Assembly: GCF_027594785.1 (NCBI RefSeq)
Contig: NZ_CP075584.1
Span: 3,162,001-3,226,000 of the forward strand
Source of the DNA: Cryobacterium breve
GTDB taxonomy: Bacteria > Actinomycetota > Actinomycetes > Actinomycetales > Microbacteriaceae
DNA: 64,000 bases
Direction of reading: 5' to 3'
This document shows, piece by piece, positions 19,337 to 29,510 of the stretch. Positions within the stretch are counted from its first letter, which is position 1. Each line of letters opens with the position of its first letter. A program made the position numbers and the translations under genes. The notes beneath the pieces were generated by a model. It had not been told where the DNA came from. It worked only from the letters and a program-made list of their open reading frames with translations, and did no database searches.

Positions 19337-19342
19337 GGGTGC

Positions 19343-20374
19343 ATGCAGCAAGAGATTGCGCGTGTGGAAGCGGCCGATGGCACCGGCGTCGCGTACGCCT
19401 CGGCCGGCGCCGGTCGGCCGCTCGTGTACATCGCGGGGTGGCTCAGTCACCTCGAGCTCAGCTGGCAGCTGCCCGAGGAGCGGTCATTCTACGAGAGCCT
19501 GGCGACGGACCGCCGGCTCATCCGGTACGACCGCGCCGGATGCGGCCTGTCGGCTCCGACGAGCCGGCCGCCGTCGATGGACTTCGAGCTGGAGCAGCTC
19601 GCCGCGGTCGTCGCGCAGCTCGGTCCGGAGCCGTTCGACCTCATCGGCACGTCGATGGGTGCGTTGGTCGCCGTGGCGTGGGCGGCGGCGCATCCGGATA
19701 CCGTGCGGCGGCTGGTGCTGTACGGCGGCTGGGCGTCCGGCGCGGAGGTCTCCCCGCCCAGCGTGCGCGAGCACGTCCTCGGGCTGATCGAGGCGCACTG
19801 GGGACTCGGTTCCGACGTGCTCACCGACATCTTCGCGCCCGACGCCGATGCCGCGATGCGCGCCCAGTTCGGTCGCTACCAACGGGCCTGCTCGACCTCC
19901 GCGACCGCGCGGGCGATGCTGGCGCTGAGCTACGAACTCGAGGTCACGGGCCTTCTCGGCGAGGTGCGCACCCCGACGCTGGTGGTGCACCGCGCCGACG
20001 ACCGCGCCGCTCCCGTCGCGCAGGCCGCGGCGCTCGCCGAGGGCATCGCCGGTGCGCGGCTCGTGGTGCTACCCGGTCGCTCGCACCTGCCCTACGCCGG
20101 GGACACCCATGAGCTCGTAGCGACCGTGCGCCGCTTCCTGGGCGCTCGTGTCGCCCCGCGTGGGTCCCGGACCCTGACGGCTCGCCAGAGCGAGGTTGCG
20201 GCGTTGATCAGTGAGGGATGCACGAACCGCGAAATTGCCGCCCGGCTGGGAATCGACGAACGGTCGGCCGAGGGCCACGTCGAACGAATTCGCCTGCGCC
20301 TCGGCTTTCGATCACGGGCACAGGTAGCCGCGTGGTACGCCACCCATCGGGACCGGACGGAACCGACCAAGTGA
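19343..20374 (+). CDS. Alpha/beta hydrolase fused to a LuxR-type DNA-binding domain
   Basis: This 343-residue protein joins an alpha/beta hydrolase (about residues 15-265) to a LuxR-family helix-turn-helix (about 280-335: LTARQSEVAALISEGCTNRE, ARLGIDERSAEGHVERI). The hydrolase has an oxyanion strand (LVYIAGWLSHLE), the nucleophile elbow GTSMGALVAVAW, an acid region (VVHRADDRAAP) and the His in LPGRSHLPYAG, so the triad looks complete. The layout suggests a regulator whose sensor domain descends from, or still is, an ester or lactone hydrolase. The ATG seems leaderless. No ligand or target can be named; the thioesterase and SDR downstream on the same strand are candidates. Confidence 0.85.
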   Translation: MQQEIARVEAADGTGVAYASAGAGRPLVYIAGWLSHLELSWQLPEERSFYESLATDRRLIRYDRAGCGLSAPTSRPPSMDFELEQLAAVVAQLGPEPFDLIGTSMGALVAVAWAAAHPDTVRRLVLYGGWASGAEVSPPSVREHVLGLIEAHWGLGSDVLTDIFAPDADAAMRAQFGRYQRACSTSATARAMLALSYELEVTGLLGEVRTPTLVVHRADDRAAPVAQAAALAEGIAGARLVVLPGRSHLPYAGDTHELVATVRRFLGARVAPRGSRTLTARQSEVAALISEGCTNREIAARLGIDERSAEGHVERIRLRLGFRSRAQVAAWYATHRDRTEPTK

Positions 20375-20422
20375 GGTAGTTTCCCGCCTGACCGTGCGCG
20401 CCGCAGGCCGCACGCTGGTGGG

Positions 20423-20938
20423 ATGACTCACGACACCGCTACCACTGCACCCGCCCCCACCCCTTCGATCTGGCACGGAGACGTCTCGCTGCGCGTCCTC
20501 GAGAACATGGGCCGACGGTGTCTCATCGAGACGCTCGGCATCGAACTCACCGACATCGCGCCCGATGCCCTGCGGGGTCGGATGCCCGTGGATACCCGCA
20601 CGACGCAACCGGCCGGGGTGCTCCACGGCGGTGCGTCCGTCGCCTTTGCGGAGACGCTCACGTCGATCGCGGGATACCTCGCGATCGATCGACACCTATT
20701 CCATGTGGTCGGGATGGAGATCAATGCCAACCACCTCCGGCCCGTCGCGAGTGGATGGGTGACGGGAGTCGCCCGCCCAATCCATCTCGGTGCACGAGCC
20801 CAGGTCTGGGAGGTGAAGATCAGCGATGACCGCGAGCGTCTCGTCTGCGTTTCGCGGTGCACGCTCGCGGTGATCGAACGACCGAGCGACTACGTATCAC
20901 CGGAACTGCGCCGCTCGAGGAGCGGATCGCCGAACTGA
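20423..20938 (+). CDS. PaaI-type hotdog thioesterase
   Basis: This 171-residue protein has the hotdog-fold thioesterase pattern: GRRCLIETLGIELTDIAPDA, RTTQPAGVLHGGASVAFAET, where the Gly-Gly after His begins the central helix, and MEINANHLRPVASGWVTGVA. Family members hydrolyse acyl-CoA or aryl-CoA thioesters (4-hydroxybenzoyl-CoA, phenylacetyl-CoA, DHNA-CoA). Substrate is not predictable here. It is 48 bp downstream of the hydrolase/LuxR fusion and 118 bp before an SDR on the same strand. The first 15 residues are Thr/Pro/Ala rich and probably disordered. Confidence 0.85.
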   Translation: MTHDTATTAPAPTPSIWHGDVSLRVLENMGRRCLIETLGIELTDIAPDALRGRMPVDTRTTQPAGVLHGGASVAFAETLTSIAGYLAIDRHLFHVVGMEINANHLRPVASGWVTGVARPIHLGARAQVWEVKISDDRERLVCVSRCTLAVIERPSDYVSPELRRSRSGSPN

Positions 20939-21044
20939 GCGCGCGGGCGAGCGAGGGCCGCGCGAACGACCTGGAAGCACGGCGGCAACCACCGGGTGGG
21001 CGCAGGGTGGGGCCCTGGTGCGTCCCGACTGCCGCTCGTGCCGC

Positions 21045-21050
21045 CAGAAT
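21045..21050 (+). promoter_or_regulatory. -10-like element of a probable leaderless SDR promoter
   Basis: CAGAAT lies 6 nt before the ATG at 21057 and shares CAGAATGGG with the element at 19331. Confidence 0.4.
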
Positions 21051-21056
21051 GGGACC

Positions 21057-21839
21057 ATGGCAAACAAGCGAGTTGTAGTGACCGGTGCGAGTTCGGGAAT
21101 CGGGGCGGCCACGGTGCGGCTGTTCCGGGCACACGGCTGGGACGTCGTCGGCGTCGCCAGGCGCGCCGACCGGCTCGCGGCGCTCGCCGAGGAAACCGGC
21201 GCCGATGTCTTCACTGCGGACCTGACGGTGCAGGCCGATGTCGACGCCCTCCGCGACCATCTCGCGGCATCCGGCCCCGTGCACGCCCTCGTGAACAATG
21301 CCGGCGGCGCCCGCGGCCTCGACAGCGTCGAAAGCGCCCCCGTCGAGGACTGGGCGTGGATGTTCGAGATCAACGTGCTCGCGGTCAAGCGGGTCACGAG
21401 TGCCGTGCTGCCGCTACTGCGGGAGACGCTCCGCACGGATGCCGCGGGCAGCGCAGACATCGTCACGGTCACGTCGATCGCCGGTCACGTCGCGTACCTC
21501 GGCGGCGGCGGTTACAACGCCGCGAAGTTCGCGGCCCACGCCCTCGTGGAGGTGCTGCGGCTCGAACTCAACGGCGAGCCGATCCGGGTGATCGAGATCG
21601 CGCCCGGCATGGTCAAGACAGAGGAATTCGGCCTCGTCCGGTTCGGCGGCGACCCGGAGAAGGCCGCTGCCGCCTACGTCGGCGTGGAGAACCCGCTCAC
21701 CGCGGAGGACATCGCCGAGACGATCGTGCTGAGCGTCGAGCTGCCCGCCCACGTCAACCTCGACCTGATCACGGTCAAGCCCCTCGCGCAGGCGGCCCCC
21801 ACGCGCGTCGCGCGAGGGCCGCTGGTGCCGAAAGACTGA
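21057..21839 (+). CDS. Short-chain dehydrogenase/reductase
   Basis: This 260-residue classical SDR has the NAD(P) motif TGASSGIGAATVRL at residue 9, NNAGG at about 80, the catalytic Ser in VTVTSIAGHVA and the YxxxK pair in YNAAKFAAHAL. The PG motif IEIAPGMVKTEEF follows. It resembles the YdfG/serine-3-dehydrogenase branch that oxidises 3-hydroxy acids, but substrate prediction inside this family is weak. The Arg and Ala following the first strand (VARRADRLAAL) favour NADP. The ATG is probably leaderless. Confidence 0.88.
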   Translation: MANKRVVVTGASSGIGAATVRLFRAHGWDVVGVARRADRLAALAEETGADVFTADLTVQADVDALRDHLAASGPVHALVNNAGGARGLDSVESAPVEDWAWMFEINVLAVKRVTSAVLPLLRETLRTDAAGSADIVTVTSIAGHVAYLGGGGYNAAKFAAHALVEVLRLELNGEPIRVIEIAPGMVKTEEFGLVRFGGDPEKAAAAYVGVENPLTAEDIAETIVLSVELPAHVNLDLITVKPLAQAAPTRVARGPLVPKD

Positions 21840-21841
21840 CG

Positions 21842-21869
21842 CCTGCCGGTCTGACACCTGCCGGTCTGA
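21842..21869. repeat. Short direct repeat after the SDR stop
   Basis: CCTGCCGGTCTGA occurs twice with a 15-bp period, immediately after the SDR stop codon and before the convergent dehydrogenase gene. It is probably slippage; no hairpin is formed. Confidence 0.6.
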
Positions 21870-21886
21870 AGCCCGGTTGCCGGGAC

Positions 21887-22942
21887 CTACGGGTGGACCA
21901 GGATCTTCACCGCTGTTTCGTTGTGGTTCACGAGGGTGTCGAAACCTTCGGCGACCAGATTGTCGAGGGCGATCCGACCGGTGATGAATGGCTTCAGGTC
22001 GATCGCGCCGGACCGGACCAGTTCGACGGTCTGTTCGTGGTCCCGCACGTAGGCGATCGTGCCGCGCAGGTCGATCTCCTTGAGAACGAGCTTCTGCATG
22101 TCGACGGTGGCCGGGTGCCCCCAGATGGAGACGTTGACGAGCACCCCTGCCGGGCGCAGGGCGTCGAGCATCGCGTCGAGGACCGCGTTGACGCCGGCGC
22201 ACTCGAACGCGACATCCGTGCCGACGCCCCCGGTGATTTCGAGGACGCGGGCCTTGAGGTCCTGCTCGGTCGGGTCGATCACAAAGTCGGCGACGCCGCT
22301 CGAGCGGGCCTTCTCCTTGCGGGCCGCGCTGAGCTCGGAGATGATCGTCGTCACGCCGATGCCCTTGAGGATCGCGGCCGTCAGCAGCCCGATGGGTCCG
22401 GCGCCGCCGACGATGGCCACGTCCCCGGCCTTCGCCCCGCTCCGGACCACGGCGTGGTGCGCGACCGAGAGCGGTTCGATCAGGGCGGCTTCGTCGAGGG
22501 GGATATCGCCGATCGGGTGGACCCAGCGCTGGTCGACGACGACCTTCTCGCTCAGACCGCCGCCGCCGCCGGCGAGGCCGATGAAGCCCATCTTCTCGCA
22601 CAGGTGGTAGTTTCCGGCCTTGCACGGCGGGCATTCGTCGCACACGAAATAGGGTTCGACGACCACGTTGTCCCCGACGCTGAGTCCTTCCACGCCGTCG
22701 CCGATCTCCTCAATGGTTCCCGAGAACTCATGGCCGAGCGTGACGGGAAGTGATTCGTGGGAGAGCGGATGGGGGTGACCCGGCGCCGAGATGAAGATCG
22801 GGCCTTCCAGGTATTCGTGCAGGTCCGTACCGCAGATCCCGCACCAGGCAACAGCGATCTTCACCGTTCCGCTGCGGGTCTCCGGTTCCTCGATGTTCTC
22901 AATCCGGACGTCTTTCCGGCCGTGGAAACGTGCAGCTTTCAT
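21887..22942 (-). CDS. 2,3-butanediol dehydrogenase-type zinc alcohol dehydrogenase
   Basis: This 351-residue medium-chain dehydrogenase has catalytic-zinc ligands in WCGICGTDLHEY and TLGHEFSGTIEEIGDG, four structural-zinc cysteines in CDECPPCKAGNYHLCEK, and a Rossmann motif VGGAGPIGLLTAAI. The spacing, including GPIFISAPGHPHPLSHESLP, matches (R,R)-butanediol dehydrogenases (BdhA) that interconvert acetoin and 2,3-butanediol with NAD. No acetoin genes lie nearby, so other secondary alcohols or polyols remain possible. The gene stands alone, convergent with the SDR. Confidence 0.88.
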   Translation of the reverse strand: MKAARFHGRKDVRIENIEEPETRSGTVKIAVAWCGICGTDLHEYLEGPIFISAPGHPHPLSHESLPVTLGHEFSGTIEEIGDGVEGLSVGDNVVVEPYFVCDECPPCKAGNYHLCEKMGFIGLAGGGGGLSEKVVVDQRWVHPIGDIPLDEAALIEPLSVAHHAVVRSGAKAGDVAIVGGAGPIGLLTAAILKGIGVTTIISELSAARKEKARSSGVADFVIDPTEQDLKARVLEITGGVGTDVAFECAGVNAVLDAMLDALRPAGVLVNVSIWGHPATVDMQKLVLKEIDLRGTIAYVRDHEQTVELVRSGAIDLKPFITGRIALDNLVAEGFDTLVNHNETAVKILVHP

Positions 22943-23071
22943 CGGATACTTCTCCAGTGTCTCTTTGTGGACCCGACACGGGCATAGGCCCGGTCCTCTA
23001 GTCCGCCGTCGACGATACCCCCCTCGGCTGAGGGGGCGGCCGAGGGGGGTAGCGTTGGTGCGAAGGTGGGA

Positions 23072-24698
23072 TTAGTGCTCCACGGCCTTCTCGGCGCCGT
23101 GGCCGGTCAGGGAGCGCACCGACATCTCGGCGGCGAGCAGCGGGTCCTCCTTGCGGGTGCTCGTGACGGAGCCGAGCCAGCCGAGGAAGAAGCCGATCGG
23201 GATCGAGACGATGCCGGGGTTGCTGAGCGGGAACCACGCGAAGTTGACCCCCGCACCGAACATCGACGTCGGCGTGCCGGAGAACACCGGGGAGAAGATG
23301 ATCAGGATCATCGCCGCGGCGAGGCCGCCGTACATGCTCCAGACCGCGCCGCGGGTGGTGAAGCCGCGCCAGAACAGCGAGTAGAGGATCGTCGGGAGGT
23401 TCGCGCTCGCCGCGACGGCGAAGGCGAGCGCCACGAGGAACGCGATGTTCTGGCCCTGCACGCCGATGCCGCCCGCGATCGCGAGGATGCCGATCACGAT
23501 GACGGTGCGACGGGCGACCTTGACTTCGCTGTCCGGGTCACCCTTGCCCTTCTTGATCACGCTCATGTAGATGTCGTGCGCGAAGGAGGTCGCCGCGGTG
23601 ATCGTGATGCCGGCGACGACCGCGAGGATCGTGGCGAAGGCGATCGCCGAGATGAAGCCGAGCAGGAGCGGTCCGCCGAGCGCGAGCGAGAGGAGCGGCG
23701 CCGCGGAGTTGACCCCGCCGGGAGCCGCCGCGATGACGTCGGCGCCGACGAGCGCCGCGGCGCCGAAGCCGAGCACGAGGGTGAAGAGGTAGAACGCGCC
23801 GATGAGCCAGATCGCCCAGACCACGGAGCGGCGGGCCTCCTTGGCGCTCGGGACCGTGTAGAAGCGCATCAGCACGTGCGGCAGGCCGGCGGTGCCGAGC
23901 ACGAGCGCGATCGCGAGGGAGATGAAGTCGAGCGGGTTGTGCCCGTACTTGAGCCCCGGCACGAGGATCGCCTCCGCGGGCTTGCTGATCGAGGCCGCGA
24001 CGGCCGAGTCGAGCAGCCCGGAGAAGTTGAAGCCGTTGATCGCGAGCACCCAGATCGTCATCCCGAGGGCGCCGATGATGAGAAGGAACGCCTTGATGAT
24101 CTGCACCCAGGTGGTGCCCTTCATGCCGCCGATGAGCACGTAGAGGATCATCAGCCCGCCGACCACGACCACGACGACCGACTGGCCGAGCTTGTCGTTG
24201 ATGCCGAGCAGCAGGGACACGAGTCCGCCCGCGCCGGCCATCTGGGCCAGGAGGTAGAAGAAGCAGACGGCGAGGGTCGTCGTCGCCGCCGCGACCCTGA
24301 CCGGGCCCTGCTTGAGCCGGAACGAGAGCACGTCGGCCATCGTGTACTTGCCGGTGTTGCGCATCAGGCTCTGCGACGAGCAGGAGCGCGACGAGCCATG
24401 CGACGAGGAACCCGATCGAGTAGAGGAATCCGTCGTACCCGCTGATCGCGATCGCGCCGACGATGCCGAGGAAGGACGCCGCAGAGAGGTAGTCTCCCGC
24501 GATCGCGAAGCCGTTCTGCGGCCCGGTGAAGGACCGGCCCCCGGTGTAGTAGTCCGCGGCGGAACGGTTGTTGCGTCCGGCCCGGATCACGACGATCAGG
24601 GTGACGGCCACGAAGGCGAGGAAGATCGAGATGTTCAGGACGGGGTTGGTCTCCGTGGCCTTCGCTGCGGCCTGGACGATCATGGTGCCGGCGCTCAT
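23072..24698 (-). CDS. actP: Cation/acetate symporter, ActP-type SSS family (frameshifted as written)
   Basis: A sodium:solute symporter with about 13 membrane segments. The N-terminal part contains NRSAADYYTGGRSFTGPQNG and GDYLSAASFLGIVGAI, hallmarks of ActP/MctC monocarboxylate carriers; the rest begins MRNTGKYTMADVLSFRLKQG. One extra base at 24367/24368 (GAGCCTG for GAGCTG on the coding strand) splits them; repaired length is 541 residues. The ATG overlaps the TGA of the DUF485 gene (ATGA), and prpE is upstream in the same operon. It would import acetate or propionate for activation by PrpE; propionate is inferred from the context. Confidence 0.88.
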
Positions 24699-25051
24699 TT
24701 CTGCTCCATCTTTTCGAGCTCGGCGCGGAGCGCTGCGCCCATCGGGTCGAGGGTCTTGTTGGAGAAGGACACGTACCACATGGTGATGGCGAAGGTCGTG
24801 ACGAACTGGCCGAGGCCGAGCACGAGGCCGAGGTTGACGCTTCCGACGACCTGGATGGCCATCACGGCCGGCGCGTACGCGGCGACGAGTACGAAGCCGA
24901 AGTACCAGACCAGGAAGAACACGGCGAGCGGGATGACGAACCGGTTCCTCCTCCGCTTCAGTTCGAGGAAGCGGGGCGATTGGGCGAAAGCGACGTAGTC
25001 GATCGACGACGGCGTCGCTCCCGGTCGTGCATCTCTCAGTGATTCCGTCAT
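24695..25051 (-). CDS. DUF485 membrane protein (YjcH-like), partner of the acetate/propionate symporter
   Basis: This 118-residue protein has two membrane helices (FVIPLAVFFLVWYFGFVLVA and LGLVLGLGQFVTTFAITMWY) and a soluble tail. DUF485 genes almost always sit directly before actP-type symporter genes, as here with a 4-nt overlap. The partner role is inferred from that conserved arrangement. It is 56 bp downstream of prpE on the same strand. Confidence 0.92.
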   Translation of the reverse strand: MTESLRDARPGATPSSIDYVAFAQSPRFLELKRRRNRFVIPLAVFFLVWYFGFVLVAAYAPAVMAIQVVGSVNLGLVLGLGQFVTTFAITMWYVSFSNKTLDPMGAALRAELEKMEQK

Positions 25052-25107
25052 GGGGGCTCCTTTGCTCCGGTGAGGATGGTGCTGGGTGGTGCGGTCTGGG
25101 GGAGGGG

Positions 25108-27079
25108 TCAGTGCGTGTGGGCGGTGCCGTGCACCGCGAGCGTGAGCGCGTCGAGCACTGCCGGGTCCTCGATCGTCGGCGGGACCGTGTACGGCTCGCC
25201 GTCGACGATCTGGCGGATCGTCTTGCGCAGGATCTTGCCCGAGCGGGTCTTCGGCAGCCGATCGAGGATCGTGACGTCCCGGAAGGCGGCAACCGGGCCG
25301 ACGTGCTCGCGCACGAGGCCGATGAGTTCCTTCGCGAGGGTGTCGTGGTCGATCGTCGCCCCGGCCTTGAGCGTCACGAAGCCGGCGGCGCGCTGGCCCT
25401 TGAGCGGGTCATGCACGCCGAGCACGGCGCACTCCGCGACCGACGGATGCAGGGTGAGCACCTCCTCGAGGGATCCGGTCGACAGCCGGTGGCCGGCCAC
25501 GTTGATCACGTCGTCGGTGCGGCCCATCACGTAGAGGTACCCGTCGGCGTCGACATGGCCGGAGTCGCCGGTCGCGTAGTAGCCGGGGAAGGCGGAGAGG
25601 TAGGCGCTCGCGTACCGCTCCGGGCTGCCCCAGACGCCGAGCAGGGTTCCGGGCGGAAGCGGCAGTCGGATGGCGATGTTGCCCTCCTTGCCGGCCTTCG
25701 TCACGGGGCGTCCCTTCGAGTCGAGGATCTCGACGGCGTAGCCCGCGACCGGGAACGTCGCCGATCCCGGCTTGGTCGGGACCTCCTCGATGCCGCGCGG
25801 GTTCGCGCAGATCGCCCAGCCGGTCTCGGTCTGCCACCAGTGGTCGATCACCGGGCAATGCAGCCCGTCGTTCGCCCAGTGGTAGGTCTCGGGGTCGAGT
25901 CGTTCCCCGGCGAGGAAGAGGCCGGTCAGGCTCGAGACGTCGTACTTCTTCAGGCTCGGCGAGCTCAGGGTCGACGCGGCGGATGGCCCGGACCGCGGTC
26001 GGGGCGGTGAAGAGGACGGTGACCTTGTAGTCCTCGACGACCCGCCAGAAGGCGCCGGCGTCGGGGGTGCCGATCGGCTTCCCCTCGTAGATGACGGTCG
26101 TCGCCCCGACGAGGAGCGGCGCGTAGACGATGTAGGAGTGGCCGACGACCCAGCCGACGTCCGAGGCCGCCCAGAAGACGTCGCCGGGGCCCGCAGCGTA
26201 GATGTTGCGCATCGACCAGGCCAGGGCGACGGCGTGTCCGCCGTTGTCGCGCACGATGCCCTTCGGGTTCCCGGTCGTGCCCGAGGTGTAGAGAATGTAC
26301 AGCGGGTCTTCGGAGCGGAGGCTCACGGGTTCGGCCGGGGTCGCGGCATCCTCTTCGGTCGCCCAGTCGAGCCACGTGACGGTTTCTTCTCCGGAGTAGT
26401 CCGCCGCGCTCCCTGGAATCGACTCGCGGTCCCGTACGATGACGGTCCGGACCGAACCGTTCGAGCGGTCGAGGGCCTTCTTCACGAGCGGCAGGTACTC
26501 GACGACGCGGCCGGGCTCGAGCCCGCCCGACGCGGTCACGATCACGGTGGGACGGGCGTCGTCGATCCGCACGGCGAGTTCGCTTGCCGCGAAGCCGCCG
26601 AAGACCACGGAGTGCACGGCGCCGATCCTGGCGCACGCGAGCATCGCGACGATCGCCTCCGGGATCATCGGCAGGTAGACGATCACCCGGTCGCCGACGC
26701 CGACGCCCTGGGCGCGCAGCACCCCGGCGAACCGGGAGACGCGTTCGAGCAGCCGGCTGTAGCTGATGCTGACCCGGGTGCCGCTCATCGCGGAGTCGTA
26801 GATGACCGCGGCCTGGTCACCGCGGCCGGCGAGCACGTGCCGGTCGAGGGCGTTGTAGCTCGTGTTGAGCTCGCCGTCCGGGAACCAGCGCCAGCTCCCG
26901 GGCTCGCGTTCCTCGAGCGCGGTGCGCGGCGGCACGGTCCAGTCGATGAACGCGGATGCCTCGAGCCAGAAATCGGCGCGGGTCGCGGCATCCGTCGATC
27001 GCAGCCAGGAATCGCGGTAGCTCCCCGGCGTTCCCGTCGCTGCGCCTGTCGCTGTCTGTGTCACTGTGAACCTCCCCAT
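25108..27079 (-). CDS. prpE: Propionyl-CoA synthetase (PrpE/Acs family, frameshifted as written)
   Basis: An AMP-forming acyl-CoA synthetase with the AMP-binding motif LYILYTSGTTGNPKG, the adenine/acyl site region DHWWQTETGWAI, YATGDSGHVDADGYLYVMGR and the catalytic lysine in LPKTRSGKILRK. The N-terminal part and the C-terminal part are in different frames: one extra base at 25953/25954 (GAGCCTG for GAGCTG on the coding strand). Repaired length is 656 residues. The ATG at 27079 is preceded by AGGAG. Divergence from gntR-prpDBC and co-transcription with the symporter favour propionate over acetate. A 14-bp palindrome lies 9 bp upstream of the ATG. Confidence 0.88.
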
Positions 27080-27087
27080 TGAAGCTC

Positions 27088-27101
27088 CTATGTATACATA
27101 G
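27088..27101. promoter_or_regulatory. GntR/FCD operator 1 between prpE and the regulator gene
   Basis: CTATGTATACATAG is a perfect 14-bp palindrome of the TNGTNNNACNA-like kind bound by FCD-type GntR proteins. It lies just upstream of the prpE start and shares its TGTATACA core with the second site inside the start of the regulator gene. Confidence 0.7.
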
Positions 27102-27143
27102 AATTCAGGAAGTCTTGCACACGCCGGGTAAAAAGGGAATAGC

Positions 27144-27905
27144 ATGGCGTCTGTGTATACAGAAACCCCAAAGGCGGGGATCACCGGTTCCACGGACGCA
27201 GCCGCCGCAGCCGCCGCAGCCGCCGCCGTGCCGCCGGTCGCCGTGGTCACCGCGAGCGAGCGCGCGTATCGGCAGCTGCGCGACGAGATCCTCGACGGCG
27301 TCCTTGCCCCGGGCGCCGGCCTCCTCGAGGTCGAGCAGTCCGACCGCATCGGCGTCTCGCGCACCCCGCTCCGGGCCGCCATCGCCCGCCTGATCGCCGA
27401 CGGGCTCGTCGCCGGCCGCGCAGGCCGCGGCTTCATGGTCACGGAGATGTCCGTGGACAGCATCCACGAACTGTACGAACTCCGCCGCGCCCTCGAGGAG
27501 CACGCGGCCAGGATCGCGGCGACCCGGCGCGACCCCCTCGTCTTCCTCGAGTTGCGTGAGCAGTTCCGCGCGGCCCCCGAGCTGCTGCTGCACGGCGAAG
27601 CCGGCCTGCACCGGTACTACGCGCTCATCGACGACTTCGACGACGCGCTCGACGCGGCGGTCGGCAACCCGTTCCTCGTCGCCGCGCTCGCCAACGTGCG
27701 CACCCACCTCGCCCGGATCCGCAGGCTCGCCAGGCACAATCCCGCCAGGCTGCGGGCGGCGGCGGCCGAGCACCTGCTCATCATCGAGGCCATCGTCTCC
27801 GGCGACACCTCGCTCGCCGCCCACGCCACCCATGTCCACCTCCACCAGAGCCTCAGCAACGTCCTCGCAGCGCTCGAGGCGAACCCGGCCGCCCCGGTCG
27901 ACTGA
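27144..27905 (+). CDS. GntR-family (FCD) regulator of the propionate genes
   Basis: This 253-residue regulator has a winged helix at about residues 40-105 (ASERAYRQLRDEILDGVLAP, SDRIGVSRTPLRAAIARLIA) and an FCD ligand domain (ELYELRRALEEHAARIAATR, HLLIIEAIVSGDTSLAAHAT). FCD domains usually bind a small carboxylate through a metal, so a methylcitrate-cycle intermediate is a reasonable guess. Near the N-terminus there is a run of about ten alanines from a GCC/GCA repeat. It lies between prpE and prpD and overlaps operator 2, implying autorepression. AAGGGAA precedes the ATG. Confidence 0.9.
   Translation: MASVYTETPKAGITGSTDAAAAAAAAAAVPPVAVVTASERAYRQLRDEILDGVLAPGAGLLEVEQSDRIGVSRTPLRAAIARLIADGLVAGRAGRGFMVTEMSVDSIHELYELRRALEEHAARIAATRRDPLVFLELREQFRAAPELLLHGEAGLHRYYALIDDFDDALDAAVGNPFLVAALANVRTHLARIRRLARHNPARLRAAAAEHLLIIEAIVSGDTSLAAHATHVHLHQSLSNVLAALEANPAAPVD
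27154..27161. promoter_or_regulatory. GntR/FCD operator 2 inside the regulator gene start
   Basis: TGTATACA, within CTGTGTATACAG, repeats the core of operator 1 about 60 bp away and lies over codons 4-6 of the regulator gene. Two copies six helical turns apart would suit looping or cooperative binding. Confidence 0.55.
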
Positions 27906-27974
27906 GACACCACCACCGCCCTCCCGAACCACCGACCCGAAACCCCGCCCAACCGACCCACCGAAGGGAACCCT

Positions 27975-29510
27975 GTGCAGCTTCACGATGTTCGAGTCCA
28001 CCGCAGCGACGAAGACCTGGCCCGCACGGATCAGCTCGCCTGGAAGATCGCCGAGTGCGCGTCCGACCCGGTGGAGGTCTCCGCCGAGGTCACCGAGATG
28101 ATCATCAACCGGGTCATCGACAATGCCGCCGTCGCAGCGGCGTCGCTCACCCGGCGACCGGTCGTCGCCGCGCGCTCGCAGGCGCTCGCGCATCCGCGAT
28201 CCTTCAACGGCGTCGGCGCGACCGTGTTCGGCGAACAGCGTTCCCGCCGGGTTTCGCCGGAATGGGCGGCGTGGGCCAACGGCGTCGCCGTCCGCGAACT
28301 CGACTACCACGACACCTTCCTCGCCGCCGAGTACTCCCACCCCGGCGACAACATCCCGCCGGTCCTCGCCGTCGCCCAGCACCTCGCGGCCGCCCGCGGC
28401 CTGACCGGGCGGGATCTCGTGCGCGGGATCGCAACCGGCTACGAGATCCAGATCGACCTCGTGCGGGCGATCAGCCTGCACGCACACAAGATCGACCACG
28501 TCGCCCACCTCGGCCCGTCGGCCGCCGCCGGCATCGGCACCCTGCTCGGCCTCGACACCGAAACGATCTTCCAGGCCATCGGGCAGGCGCTGCACACCAC
28601 GACGGCCACCCGGCAGTCCCGCAAGGGCGAGATCTCGAGCTGGAAGGCATACGCGCCCGCGTTCGCCGGCAAGATGGCCGTCGAATCCGTCGACCGCGCG
28701 ATGCGCGGCGAGACGAGTCCGACGCCGATCTATGAGGGTGAGGACGGCGTCATCGCCTGGATGCTCGACGGTCCCGCCGCCTCGTACCAGGTCGCCCTGC
28801 CGGGCCGGGGCGAGGCCAAGCGGGCCATCCTCGACAGCTACACGAAGGAACACTCCGCCGAGTACCAGGCCCAGGCCCTCATCGACCTCGCCCGCAAGCT
28901 CTACCGCGAACACCCCGAACTCGCCGACCCGGCCAACATCGCCCGGATCGTGATCCACACGAGCCACCACACCCACAACGTGATCGGGTCCGGTGCGAAC
29001 GACCCGCAGAAGTACGACCCGAGTGCGACCCGGGAGACCCTCGACCACTCGATCCCGTACATCTTCACCGTCGCGCTGCAGGACGGCAGCTGGCACCACG
29101 TCGATTCCTACCGGCCGGAACGGGCGAGCCGCGCGGACACCATCGCTCTCTGGAACAAGGTCACGACCGAGGAGGACCTCGAGTGGACCCGGCGCTACCA
29201 CTCGGTGGACCCCGCGGAGAAGGCCTTCGGCGGGCGCGTCGAGATCGAGCTGGCCAACGGCAAGCGCATCGTCGACGAGCTCGCCGTTGCCGACGCGCAT
29301 CCGCTCGGCGCCCGGCCCTTCGGCCGGGCGGAGTACATTGACAAGTTCCGCACGCTCGCCGCCGGCGTGCTCGAGGAGGGCGAGATCATGCGCTTCCTCG
29401 ACGCCGCCGAACGGCTTCCCGACCTCGCCGCCGACGACCTCGACCAGCTCACGATCGTGGCCCGCAACGGCCTGCTCACCTCGGTCCCCATCCCGAACGG
29501 AATCTTCTGA
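27975..29510 (+). CDS. prpD: 2-methylcitrate dehydratase
   Basis: This 511-residue MmgE/PrpD-family enzyme dehydrates 2-methylcitrate in the methylcitrate cycle. Family landmarks include [54 protein letters not shown] and [20 protein letters not shown]. The start is a GTG at 27975, with AAGGGAA at suitable distance. The stop overlaps the ATG of prpB, so prpD-prpB-prpC form one operon under the GntR regulator just upstream. Length and order match other actinobacterial prpDBC clusters. Confidence 0.95.
   Translation: MQLHDVRVHRSDEDLARTDQLAWKIAECASDPVEVSAEVTEMIINRVIDNAAVAAASLTRRPVVAARSQALAHPRSFNGVGATVFGEQRSRRVSPEWAAWANGVAVRELDYHDTFLAAEYSHPGDNIPPVLAVAQHLAAARGLTGRDLVRGIATGYEIQIDLVRAISLHAHKIDHVAHLGPSAAAGIGTLLGLDTETIFQAIGQALHTTTATRQSRKGEISSWKAYAPAFAGKMAVESVDRAMRGETSPTPIYEGEDGVIAWMLDGPAASYQVALPGRGEAKRAILDSYTKEHSAEYQAQALIDLARKLYREHPELADPANIARIVIHTSHHTHNVIGSGANDPQKYDPSATRETLDHSIPYIFTVALQDGSWHHVDSYRPERASRADTIALWNKVTTEEDLEWTRRYHSVDPAEKAFGGRVEIELANGKRIVDELAVADAHPLGARPFGRAEYIDKFRTLAAGVLEEGEIMRFLDAAERLPDLAADDLDQLTIVARNGLLTSVPIPNGIF

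Noticed and set aside
19179..19340. SAM-type riboswitch upstream of metY
   Set aside because: The predicted leader is only about 50 nt and shows no SAM-I or SAM-II core; a normal promoter explains the region.
25926..25934. A second CAGGCTC beside the prpE frameshift
   Set aside because: Here the frame is kept: it encodes the expected Ser-Ser-Leu-Thr, so the AGCCTG is genuine and not an inserted base.
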